A DNA stretch of 64,000 nt from Alphaproteobacteria bacterium (lineage in GTDB: Bacteria > Pseudomonadota > Alphaproteobacteria > Rickettsiales > JADKJE01). The notes under the pieces are model-generated. The model saw only the letters and a list, made by a program, of their open reading frames with translations. It searched no databases and had not been told where the DNA came from. The stretch's first letter is position 1. Every line of letters starts with the position of its first letter. A program made the position numbers and the translations under genes. Shown here piece after piece: positions 1 through 7,250 of this stretch. The stretch covers positions 186,001 to 250,000 of the forward strand of contig JADKJE010000003.1 in assembly GCA_016722515.1 (NCBI GenBank). Reading direction: 5' to 3'.

Positions 1-168
1 AAGGGTGATGAAGATGAATCTGCACAATTGCTGCAAGCGTCATTAAAGGTTGCAGCAAAGCGCGTCGTTGTTAAACGCCCCTCACGTGCATCGTTTTTGG
101 GTGATGTAACACCAAGTTTTTCCAAGGCGGGCAAAAGTGCTCGGTTTGATGTGTATGTGATGGTATAA
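1..168 (+). CDS. rsmJ: 16S rRNA (guanine-1516-N2)-methyltransferase, C-terminal fragment
   Basis: Only the last 55 codons are inside the window; the reading frame is open from base 1 to a TAA. The tail has the block KRVVVKRP followed about 25 residues later by KSARFDVY. This matches the end of RsmJ (YhiQ), where the family has KRVVVKRPDYAPPL and then a RFDIY strand. RsmJ is a cytoplasmic class I SAM-dependent methyltransferase acting on 16S rRNA of the small subunit. The methyltransferase core and SAM site lie upstream of the window, so the call rests on the tail alone. A strong hairpin follows about 100 bases downstream. Confidence 0.7.
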   Translation, partial: KGDEDESAQLLQASLKVAAKRVVVKRPSRASFLGDVTPSFSKAGKSARFDVYVMV

Positions 169-265
169 GCATTCTGGTGTTCAATTATTTCGGAACGTTT
201 TGCAACTAAAAAGAAAAAGTGAGATATAGAAATAGCATGAAGAATAATGGGCTTATATAGCACAA

Positions 266-309
266 ACCCTCGTCCTCCCCAGCCCACTTGGGCTGGGGAG
301 GACGAGGGT
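266..309. terminator. Perfect 21-bp hairpin between converging rsmJ and grpE
   Basis: Two perfect 21-base arms (266-286 and 289-309) are separated by a 2-base loop. The stem is GC-rich and lies between the 3' ends of two converging genes. No long T-run follows on either strand, so it may be a bidirectional terminator or a member of a dispersed palindromic repeat family. With a 2-nt loop the real hairpin would open a few pairs at the tip. Confidence 0.5.
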
Positions 310-355
310 AAGGACTTTTGGCCGGTTACTCGTTGTTTCAGTCGAGGTTAGTTTT

Positions 356-991
356 CTAAGCTGTAGGAGTCCCTGAGGCCTTTGCCACACACACCAATGC
401 AGGGCGGAGCAAGCGGTCTTTAATGACGTATCCTGCTTGCAATACCTGTGTGATGGTTCCCGGTGCCACCGCATCATCTTCGACCTGCATCATTGCCTGA
501 TGAAAATCATGATGGAATGCTTCGCCCAGTGGGACGATCCGTTTAATGCCATAGCGTTCAAACACACTGACTAATTCGCGCTGGGTCATAATGACGCCGT
601 CGAAGAGATGTTTCATTTCGCCACTTAATTGGTCAGCAGGGGTGGTGACGCTTTCGATAGCCCGATAAAAATTATCCAGGATAGAGGTTAAATCACGGGC
701 AAAATTGGTGATAGCATAATCGCGAGTGGTGGCTTTTTCCTGTTCGGCGCGGCGCTGGAGATTAATACGATCGGCTTCTGCACGCTTCCACCGTTCTTCC
801 ATTTCGTTGATTTGCTGGCGCAGCTGTTCGATTTCAACTTGTGCTGCTGGTGCTTCTGTGGCCGCAGACATATCCGCTGCACTCTGCCTATTTTTCAGGA
901 TGCTTTGGATCGTTGCATTTTGTTTAGGATCAAAGCTGCTCTCAGGAGATTCCGGTGAGGTGTTTTGGTCGGTAGATGAGGCATCGTGCAT
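356..991 (-). CDS. grpE: Nucleotide exchange factor GrpE
   Basis: GrpE promotes ADP release from DnaK in the cytoplasmic DnaK-DnaJ-GrpE chaperone cycle. The 211-residue protein has the usual order: a disordered polar N-terminus (about 1-50), a long coiled-coil helix (about 50-110, with EERWKRAEADRINLQRRAE and the DNFYRA segment) and a C-terminal beta domain (GIKRIVPLGEAFHHDFHQAM, then APGTITQVLQAGYVIKDRLLRPALV). The ATG at 991 is preferred because AAGGAG lies about 7 bases upstream; a TTG 27 bases further up is in frame but lacks such a site. It is transcribed away from rph. hrcA, often beside grpE, is not seen on the side visible here. Confidence 0.96.
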   Translation of the reverse strand: MHDASSTDQNTSPESPESSFDPKQNATIQSILKNRQSAADMSAATEAPAAQVEIEQLRQQINEMEERWKRAEADRINLQRRAEQEKATTRDYAITNFARDLTSILDNFYRAIESVTTPADQLSGEMKHLFDGVIMTQRELVSVFERYGIKRIVPLGEAFHHDFHQAMMQVEDDAVAPGTITQVLQAGYVIKDRLLRPALVCVAKASGTPTA

Positions 992-1043
992 GGCGGCTCC
1001 TTGGAAATTGAATAACAACTAGTATTTTGAATGATAGTTAGGT

Positions 1044-1070
1044 ATATAGTGTTTGGAAATGATTTTTCAA
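1044..1070 (-). promoter_or_regulatory. Possible heat-shock (RpoH-type) promoter of grpE
   Basis: On the minus strand TTGAAA (1070-1065) and CTATAT (1049-1044) are 15 bases apart, about 55 bases upstream of the grpE start. Alphaproteobacterial sigma-32 promoters have CTTGAA-like -35 and CYTATNT-like -10 elements. The -10 fits well, and the spacing is short by about two bases. This is a motif match only. Confidence 0.3.
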
Positions 1071-1099
1071 CCCCTAATCAAAAATATTAAAGGAAAATT

Positions 1100-1825
1100 A
1101 TGCGCCCTTCGGCAAGACAACCCCAGGATTTACGACCTATTAAATTTCAAACGGGCGTAAGCCGTTATGCAGAAGGTTCGTGTTTAATCAATTATGGCCA
1201 TACGCAGGTGTTATGTACTGCTTCGGTGGAAGAGTCGGTTCCTTCGTTTATGCGCAATAAGGGATCTGGCTGGGTGACTGCTGAATATGCTATGCTACCG
1301 CGCGCGACGCATACCCGCTCCAAGCGTGAGTCTGCCAGTAATAAGCCCTCGGGTCGCAGCCAGGAAATTCAGCGTTTGATTGGGCGGTCGCTGCGTGCAG
1401 TGGTTGATCTGCCGCTACTGGGAGAGCGTTCGATCACCATTGATTGCGATGTGCTCCAGGCAGATGGTGGTACTCGAACTGCCGCAATTACGGGTGGTTA
1501 TGTTGCTTTGTGCCATGCCGTAAATTATCTCTTAAAGGAAGGAAAAATTTACCGTAATCCTATCATTGAACAGGTGGCTGCGATTTCGTGCGGCATCTAT
1601 AAAGGCCAGGTGGTCGCCGATTTGGATTATGATGAAGACAGCAACGCCGAGGCGGATGCTAATTTTGTGATGAATGGCAGTGGCAACATTATCGAGATTC
1701 AAGGAACGGCTGAAAAAATTTCCTTCACGCCCGTACAGTTTCAGGAATTATTAGGCCTTGCCGGAACGTCCATTGAAACCATTATTCAGTTACAAAAACA
1801 AGCGCTTCCTGAGTGGAAGCAATAG
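1100..1825 (+). CDS. rph: Ribonuclease PH
   Basis: RNase PH is a phosphate-dependent 3'-5' exoribonuclease that trims tRNA precursors after the CCA; it works as a hexamer in the cytoplasm. The full 241 residues match family length. Visible signatures include the start RPSARQPQDLRPIKFQTG, YAMLPRATHTR, the conserved RSLRAVVDL, the phosphate-binding region LQADGGTRTAAITGGYVAL, and VADLDYDEDSNAEADANFV with the acidic residues of the active site. A purine-rich AAAGGAAA sits just upstream of the ATG. It heads a two-gene unit with rdgB, 8 bases downstream. Confidence 0.97.
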   Translation: MRPSARQPQDLRPIKFQTGVSRYAEGSCLINYGHTQVLCTASVEESVPSFMRNKGSGWVTAEYAMLPRATHTRSKRESASNKPSGRSQEIQRLIGRSLRAVVDLPLLGERSITIDCDVLQADGGTRTAAITGGYVALCHAVNYLLKEGKIYRNPIIEQVAAISCGIYKGQVVADLDYDEDSNAEADANFVMNGSGNIIEIQGTAEKISFTPVQFQELLGLAGTSIETIIQLQKQALPEWKQ

Positions 1826-1833
1826 GATTAACT

Positions 1834-2442
1834 ATGCCAGCATTTCAAGGAAAGCAATTGCTGATTGCCTCGGCCAATCAGGGAAAAATTAAAGAAATCA
1901 AAGCGTTATTGCATCCTTTTCCACTGGAAGTGGTTGGGTTGGATCACGATGGTGTCGTATCGCCAGACGAAACAGGTAAGACATTTATTGATAATGCTAT
2001 CCTTAAAGCCAAATATTATGGTCAACATGCTGGAATGCCTGCACTGGCAGACGATTCAGGATTGATGGTGGAAGCCTTAGGTGGTGCTCCTGGAGTTCAA
2101 TCCTCCCGCTGGGCTGAAGAAAATGGTGGGTATGAATCTGCTATGGAACAGCTTAAACATGATATTTCTGAAAGCCGTACTGGTAATTATAACGCAGCTT
2201 TCATCTGTGCTTTGGCGTTATGGTGGCCTGATGGCAGCGAAGAGGGCAGGGTAGAAACCTTTGAAGGCCGAGTGGATGGTTCTCTGAGTTTCCCCCCCAG
2301 AGGTAGCCATGGCTTTGGTTATGACCCTATCTTTGTTGCTGATGGTCAGCGTGTCACCTTTGCTGAGATGACACCTGAAGAAAAACACGCCATCAGCCAC
2401 CGCGCCCGCGCCTTTGAAAAATTTATCCAGGGTTGTTTTTAA
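1834..2442 (+). CDS. rdgB: dITP/XTP (non-canonical purine NTP) pyrophosphatase, RdgB/HAM1 family
   Basis: This enzyme hydrolyses dITP, ITP and XTP to monophosphates, keeping deaminated purines out of nucleic acids. The 202 residues show the HAM1 signatures: SANQGKIKEIKALL near the N-terminus, DETGKTFIDNAILKAKYY, the central LADDSGLMVEALGGAPGVQSSRWA, and GFGYDPIFVADG followed by TFAEMTPEEKHAISHRARA. The ATG at 1834 is chosen because AGGA lies 7 bases upstream and it follows the rph stop; a GTG at 1813 inside rph is also in frame. In many alphaproteobacteria rph-rdgB-hemW form an operon; here hemW is absent and a tRNA follows. Confidence 0.95.
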   Translation: MPAFQGKQLLIASANQGKIKEIKALLHPFPLEVVGLDHDGVVSPDETGKTFIDNAILKAKYYGQHAGMPALADDSGLMVEALGGAPGVQSSRWAEENGGYESAMEQLKHDISESRTGNYNAAFICALALWWPDGSEEGRVETFEGRVDGSLSFPPRGSHGFGYDPIFVADGQRVTFAEMTPEEKHAISHRARAFEKFIQGCF

Positions 2443-2521
2443 AAACACGGTTGGCAGTTTGAAGAGAAGATGTTATATTCAGTATTCATGTTTACGTTTT
2501 TTCGTAAATGGTCTACCTTTC

Positions 2522-2598
2522 GGGGGATTAGCTCAGTTGGTTAGAGCGGGGCGCTCATAACGCCTGTGTCGTGGGTTCAAGTCCCTCATCCCCCACCA
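2522..2598 (+). tRNA. tRNA with CAT anticodon (Ile2 or elongator Met)
   Basis: A complete 77-nt cloverleaf with an encoded CCA end. The acceptor arms GGGGGAT and ATCCCCC pair fully, the D-arm is GCTC/GAGC, and the anticodon loop is CTCATAA. The T-loop is TTCAAGT, with one T-T mismatch in the T-stem. The G1-C72 pair excludes an initiator tRNA. The choice is therefore tRNA-Ile2 (lysidine-modified CAU) or elongator tRNA-Met, which this sequence alone does not decide. Confidence 0.92.
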
Positions 2599-2843
2599 CC
2601 ACCCTACGCCGCCTTACGAGCTTCTACCTATGCCTCTTAGAAGCTTCGGCGGACACGTTGTCGGGTGGAGCGTATTCCTGCGTAGCTCCAAAGGAGCGAA
2701 GCGGGAAGCCATCCAGGAGATTGTTAGAGCATAGGGAGATTCTTTCGGAGACTCTTCACTTTATTTTTTATGAGTTTTTTTCCTACGCTAGCTCAGCGTT
2801 CTATCGGGGCGATGTTTATATAATTCAATCATTTTGAGGGTGT
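2599..2843. other. Intergenic spacer with hairpin after tRNA
   Basis: A hairpin with 8-base arms (2619-2626 and 2638-2645) follows the tRNA and may end its transcript. The rest has GC-rich segments (for example about 2650-2700) unlike the flanking AT-rich spacer and resembles decayed copies of the dispersed palindromic repeats seen elsewhere in this window. An 88-codon open frame here starts inside the tRNA and looks non-coding. Confidence 0.4.
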
Positions 2844-4388
2844 ATGTCTTTACCTACCTTACTTTACACCAGACGCTTCCTGCCGTTGTTTCTTACGCAG
2901 TTCATGGGGGCGTTTAATGATAATTTGCTGAAAAATGCCCTTGTCATGCTTGTGACCTACCGTATAGCCACAGCCTATGGCGAAAATCCGCAAATGCTGG
3001 TGACGGTGGCTGCAGGCTTATTTATTCTGCCCTTCTTTCTTTTTTCAGCAACGGCTGGGCAATTAGCTGATAAATATGACCGTGCCAAAATTACGCGTGT
3101 GATTAAAGTGGTCGAAATCGTTATTATGGTCTGCGCGTCGGTAGGATTCTACCTTGAGAATGTATGGCTTCTTTTAGTATCACTTTTTTGCATGGGGGTG
3201 CATTCAACCTTTTTTGGGCCGATCAAGTATGCGCTACTGCCGCAGCATCTGCATGATCAAGAGCTGCTTTCGGGCAATGCGTATATTGAATCTGGAACAT
3301 TTCTGGCCATTTTGCTGGGCACGATTGCGGGCGGCTTACTCATTTTACAAAATCACGGCATTACGATTTTATCGGCCGTTTTAATCCTAACAGCTATCCT
3401 TGGCTATGTATCAAGCCGTTTTATTCCTGCCGCTACGGCACCTGAACCCGCACTTCGTATCAATTATAACCTCTTCCAGGAAACGTGGAGGATGATTGGT
3501 TTTGGGCGCAAGAATGGCAGGGTATTTCGCTGTATCATCGGGATCTCCTGGTTTTGGCTGGTGGGGGCAACTTTTCTGGCACAGTTTCCAACCTATGCTA
3601 AAGATGTATTACATGCGGATGAAACCGTGGTTACCTTATTTCTTACCGTCTTTTCGGTAGGGATTGGTATTGGCTCCATGCTGTGTAATAAATTATTGCG
3701 TGGGCAAATTCAAAGCACCTATGTTCCATTGGCCGCACTCGGTATTGCGGTGTTTACCTTTGATTTATACTCTGCCAGTCATTATGTGCCACAAGTCGTA
3801 GGATTACTGAATGCCTGGGAATTCCTGGCAAATGCCAAGGGGTTACATATTCTTGCTGATTTACTGTTGGTGGCTATATGTGCGGGTGTTTATATTGTGC
3901 CCTTATATGCAATCATGCAGCATGATAGCGAAGCTATCCACCGTGCCCGTATTATTGCTGCCAATAATGTCATGAATGCCCTGTTCATGGTGTTATCTGC
4001 TGTGGGTACGTTAATCATGCTCTCTTTGTCGTTTACGATTCCGCAAATATTCCTCACCATTGCCATGGGTAGCGCTATAGCCGCTATTTATATCTGCATG
4101 TTGTTGCCAGATGCCTTGCTGCGTTCCCTTGCGCGCATTGTGCTGAAATGCTGTTACCGTGTTGAGGTTAAAGGGATGGAACATTATAAGGCAGCGGGTG
4201 AACGGGTGCTGATTATTGCCAACCATACTTCGTTTTTAGATGCGGCGGTCATAGCGGCGTTTTTGCCAGATAAAATTACCTTTGCCATTAATACCACGAT
4301 TGCTCGTAACTGGTGGATGAAGCCGTTATTGTTATGGGTGGATGCGTTTCCGCTTGATCCAACCAATCCCCGGCAACTAAATCATTGA
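2844..4388 (+). CDS. aas: MFS/PlsC/AMP-ligase fusion (acyl-ACP--phospholipid acyltransferase), N-terminal part before a frameshift
   Basis: Residues about 1-400 form an MFS transporter resembling the lysophospholipid flippase LplT (LPLFLTQFMGAFNDNLLKNALVM start, GQLADKYDRAKITR loop, about 12 hydrophobic segments). From about residue 430 a PlsC-type acyltransferase begins, with its catalytic HX4D motif as NHTSFLD (H461, D466). The frame then ends abruptly in ...DPTNPRQLNH. The rest of the PlsC domain, including FPEGR, continues in another frame from 4385. Adding one A to the AAA at 4379-4381 restores ...RQLKSLIDTLKKNRKCMIFPEGR, giving a single protein of about 1140 residues, the usual length of this fusion. 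The intact protein would import and re-acylate lysophospholipids. GAGGG lies 5 bases before the ATG. Confidence 0.85.
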   Translation: MSLPTLLYTRRFLPLFLTQFMGAFNDNLLKNALVMLVTYRIATAYGENPQMLVTVAAGLFILPFFLFSATAGQLADKYDRAKITRVIKVVEIVIMVCASVGFYLENVWLLLVSLFCMGVHSTFFGPIKYALLPQHLHDQELLSGNAYIESGTFLAILLGTIAGGLLILQNHGITILSAVLILTAILGYVSSRFIPAATAPEPALRINYNLFQETWRMIGFGRKNGRVFRCIIGISWFWLVGATFLAQFPTYAKDVLHADETVVTLFLTVFSVGIGIGSMLCNKLLRGQIQSTYVPLAALGIAVFTFDLYSASHYVPQVVGLLNAWEFLANAKGLHILADLLLVAICAGVYIVPLYAIMQHDSEAIHRARIIAANNVMNALFMVLSAVGTLIMLSLSFTIPQIFLTIAMGSAIAAIYICMLLPDALLRSLARIVLKCCYRVEVKGMEHYKAAGERVLIIANHTSFLDAAVIAAFLPDKITFAINTTIARNWWMKPLLLWVDAFPLDPTNPRQLNH

Positions 4389-6265
4389 TCGATACTCTTA
4401 AGAAAAATCGTAAATGTATGATTTTTCCAGAAGGGAGGATTACGGTTACAGGTGCATTGATGAAAATCTATGAAGGTCCAGGGATGATAGCCGATAAATC
4501 CGGCGCAACTATATTGCCTGTGCGGATTGACGGGGCACAATATACCCCATTTTCCAAATTAAAAGGCAAAGTGCATATTCGCTGGTTCCCTAAAGTAACC
4601 CTGACGATTTTGCCTGCGTGTGAATTTCATATACCCGAAGAAGTAAAAGGGCGCAAACGTCGGCAAATGGCTGGACTACAACTCTATGATACTATGTCGC
4701 AGATGATGTTCGACAGCAGTGACTACCAGCAAACGTTATTTGCTTCATTACTTTCAGCCAAAGCGGTCCATGGGGGCAGCCATCTCATTGCCGAAGATAT
4801 TGAACGCAAACCGCTTTCATACCGTCAGTTTATTGCGCGCAGTTTTGTCCTTGGCAGGCTTATCACCACTCACTTTCCAAATGAAAACACGATTGGGTTG
4901 ATGTTGCCGACATCCATCACCATGGCCCTAACATTTTTTGGCCTGCACGCTTTTGGTCGGATACCGGGGATGATAAATTTTTCTGCCGGAAGCTCCCAGA
5001 TCATCACGGCATGCAAGACCGCGCATATTGCAACAATCCTCACGTCACAGCGTTTTGTTACCGCAGGTAAAATGGATGCGGTCGTTGCGGCATTGCTGGA
5101 AGCTGGCATAAACGTGGTTTATCTAGAAACTTTACGTAAGGATGTCTCGCTGTTTGATAAATTATATGGGCTGATAGCTTCTGTTATACCGGAGGTGTTG
5201 TATAAAATAACAGGGCGTGGGGTGAATGCAGATTCACCCGCTTTTATCCTGTTTACGTCTGGTTCAGAAGGAACGCCTAAGGGGGTAGTCCTTTCGCATA
5301 CCAATATCCAGGCTAATCGCTGCCAGTTGGCCAGCCGTATTGATTTTGGTCCTATGGATAAAGTCTTTAATTGCCTACCGATGTTTCATGCGTTTGGTTT
5401 AACGGGGGGCACATTGCTGCCTATTCTCTCAGGAATTAAAACCTTTTATTACCCATCCCCGCTGCATTATCGGATTGTGCCAGAACTGGTCTATGATATC
5501 AATGCCACCATTATTTTTGGTACAGATACATTCCTTTCGGGTTATGCCCGTTTTGCACATCCTTATGATTTGCACAGTGTTCGCTATGTGTTCGCTGGGG
5601 CTGAAAAATTAAAAGAAGAAACACGTAAAGCCTATAGCCAAAAATTTGGTGTACGCATTTTTGAAGGCTATGGCGCAACAGAAACAGCACCTGTGATCAG
5701 CACCAACACTCCTATGCAAAGCCGAATTGGCACCGTTGGTAGATTTATGCCCGGCATTGAATGGAAACTTGTTACCTTGCCAGGTATTGAAGAAGGTGGG
5801 CAGCTTTGGGTCAAGGGGCCTAATATCATGTTGGGTTATTTTAAAGCAGAAAACCCGGGCGAGTTACAGCCACCGCACGAAGGGTGGTATGATACCGGTG
5901 ATATTGTGGTGATCGATAAAGACGGCTATATCACCATAAAAGGACGTACCAAACGTTTTGCAAAAATTGGTGGAGAAATGGTGTCGCTTACGGCGGTAGA
6001 AGCGGCTCTTGATCTTTTATCGCCAGGCTTAATGCATGCTGCTGTGACGGTTCCTGATCCCCAAAAAGGGGAACAGATCTTGATTTTAACCAATGATAAA
6101 TCGGTAAACCGTGAGGATATTATACAGCATTTCAGAGCGCATAAAATGCCTGAAATTTCGATTCCAAAGAAAATTCACCGTGTGGATGCCATTCCGCTGC
6201 TTGGCACAGGAAAAGTGGATTATCAGGAAGTGAAGCGGGTGATACTCCAGCTAGAAGGAATCTGA
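4385..6265 (+). CDS. aas: MFS/PlsC/AMP-ligase fusion, C-terminal part after the frameshift
   Basis: This is the continuation of the gene at 2844. It holds the second half of the PlsC acyltransferase (FPEGRITVTG near the start, then PVRIDGAQYTPFSKLKG) and a complete AMP-binding acyl-ACP synthetase domain. The ligase motifs are FILFTSGSEGTPKGVVLSH (ATP loop), FEGYGATETAPVIS, WYDTGDIVVIDKDGYITIKGR and KRFAKIGGEMVS, with the family C-terminal lysine region LLGTGKVDYQEVK. In E. coli, Aas carries the PlsC and ligase parts and LplT is separate; the fused form occurs in several alphaproteobacteria. No ribosome site supports an independent start: the apparent start is a TTG within the shared coding region. 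It should be read as half of a frameshifted gene unless the base call is wrong. Confidence 0.85.
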   Translation: MIDTLKKNRKCMIFPEGRITVTGALMKIYEGPGMIADKSGATILPVRIDGAQYTPFSKLKGKVHIRWFPKVTLTILPACEFHIPEEVKGRKRRQMAGLQLYDTMSQMMFDSSDYQQTLFASLLSAKAVHGGSHLIAEDIERKPLSYRQFIARSFVLGRLITTHFPNENTIGLMLPTSITMALTFFGLHAFGRIPGMINFSAGSSQIITACKTAHIATILTSQRFVTAGKMDAVVAALLEAGINVVYLETLRKDVSLFDKLYGLIASVIPEVLYKITGRGVNADSPAFILFTSGSEGTPKGVVLSHTNIQANRCQLASRIDFGPMDKVFNCLPMFHAFGLTGGTLLPILSGIKTFYYPSPLHYRIVPELVYDINATIIFGTDTFLSGYARFAHPYDLHSVRYVFAGAEKLKEETRKAYSQKFGVRIFEGYGATETAPVISTNTPMQSRIGTVGRFMPGIEWKLVTLPGIEEGGQLWVKGPNIMLGYFKAENPGELQPPHEGWYDTGDIVVIDKDGYITIKGRTKRFAKIGGEMVSLTAVEAALDLLSPGLMHAAVTVPDPQKGEQILILTNDKSVNREDIIQHFRAHKMPEISIPKKIHRVDAIPLLGTGKVDYQEVKRVILQLEGI

Positions 6266-6273
6266 CCATCCGT

Positions 6274-6356
6274 CTAAAGCAGTACTCGCCTACGGCTCAT
6301 ACTACTTTAGACGGTTGACGATGACGTGCCGTTCCGACACGCTCCGTCATCTTCAG
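6274..6356. repeat. Dispersed palindromic repeat, diverged copy
   Basis: Arms of 15 bases flank a short loop (CCGTCTAAAGCAGTA near 6275 and TACTACTTTAGACGG), with one mismatch. They are followed by a segment containing CTCCGTCATCTTCAG. The reverse complement of the array at 20391-21180 has the same order (AAAGCAGCACTCGCCTGCGG, then CTCCGTCATCTTCAG), so both belong to one family. It lies just downstream of the aas-type gene and could act as its terminator. The remaining spacer to 6495 shows nothing else recognisable. Confidence 0.6.
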
Positions 6357-6495
6357 AATGACTACAGGCCTCTGTATCTGGTTCATACGTAGCAAATAAG
6401 GGAATTATGCTGGTTGCGTTGCTTACGTTGCCATTGCCACTACGCTTCGCTTCAACCCACGTATAGTAGTCAGCTACCAATCTCGTTATCTTATC

Positions 6496-6936
6496 CTAAG
6501 CTGCACGCGCTGCACTGTTTCGCAGGGCGGATGGTACTGCGGGAGTAGCATCAGGTTTAATCTGTTGTGTTACTTGTTGCGCTGAAGTAGGCGTTGTCGT
6601 AGTAGCGCTTTTGTTAGCGCTATCCGTGCTCTTTTTATCATCAGACAAAAATCGTGATAGTTTGAGTACCGCATTTACCAGGGTTACCCCCAAATGGATC
6701 GGAGCAAACATGAAAAACTTTTGTATACTCATTTTGTCGGGAGTTATATCCGTGCTGACAGGGCGAGGTTCCTTCGTTTCGGGATCGGTGATGGTCTTTT
6801 TGTCCTGGCCGTTGATGACTAACTTGTCAAAATCACCTAGATTTAATTTCCCAGATTTGGCACCGAAAATATGATTGGTTGCGCCTTGAAGTCGTGTACC
6901 AAAATTAGCTTTCTGTGAATCAGTAGAGTTAGACAT
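6496..6936 (-). CDS. Hypothetical protein, 146 residues
   Basis: I do not recognise this protein. It is polar, with a Ser/Thr/Asn-rich N-terminus, one mildly hydrophobic central stretch (FFMFAPIHLGVTLVNAVLKL, about residues 76-95) that could be an amphipathic or membrane helix, and a low-complexity Thr/Pro/Ala tail. The ATG at 6936 is preferred over the one at 6948 because GGAG lies 8 bases upstream. It points away from the giant protease gene at 7251, with about 310 AT-rich bases between them. A link between the two genes is only positional. Confidence 0.65.
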   Translation of the reverse strand: MSNSTDSQKANFGTRLQGATNHIFGAKSGKLNLGDFDKLVINGQDKKTITDPETKEPRPVSTDITPDKMSIQKFFMFAPIHLGVTLVNAVLKLSRFLSDDKKSTDSANKSATTTTPTSAQQVTQQIKPDATPAVPSALRNSAARAA

Positions 6937-7250
6937 GATACGCTCCATATTTTTAATCTATTTTAATATAATTTTAGTAAATTATCAATTTATATTATAG
7001 CAATATTTGTGTCACAATCGTTAATGCCTGTTTATTTTTTGAGAGGTTAACGAAGAATCGTGTTGGTCAAACAGCGCAATTCATAATGCTTCGTGCCAAT
7101 AATATGACATATTTATAGTGTTTCTATTAATAAGTTTTTTGGGATTAATTGTTCATTATTAAATTTTATGTTTATATTTGTGTGTTATAATTTAGACTAG
7201 GGTTATTTGTTTTTAGGGTTTATTTCTAATATTGTCTGATGATGTAATGT
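6937..7250. other. AT-rich divergent intergenic region
   Basis: About 314 bases between divergent genes. It is strongly AT-rich with a TATAAT-like hexamer near 7186, which could serve the downstream giant gene; no convincing -35 partner is visible. No ORF, tRNA or strong hairpin was found. Confidence 0.3.

Noticed and set aside
2571..2837. 88-codon ORF after rdgB
   Set aside because: It begins inside the tRNA, has no ribosome site and its protein is low quality; the region looks like tRNA plus repeat debris.
4385..6265. Independent E. coli-type Aas gene
   Set aside because: Its PlsC domain would lack the catalytic HX4D motif, which lies in the upstream frame; one added base fuses both frames into the known three-domain protein.
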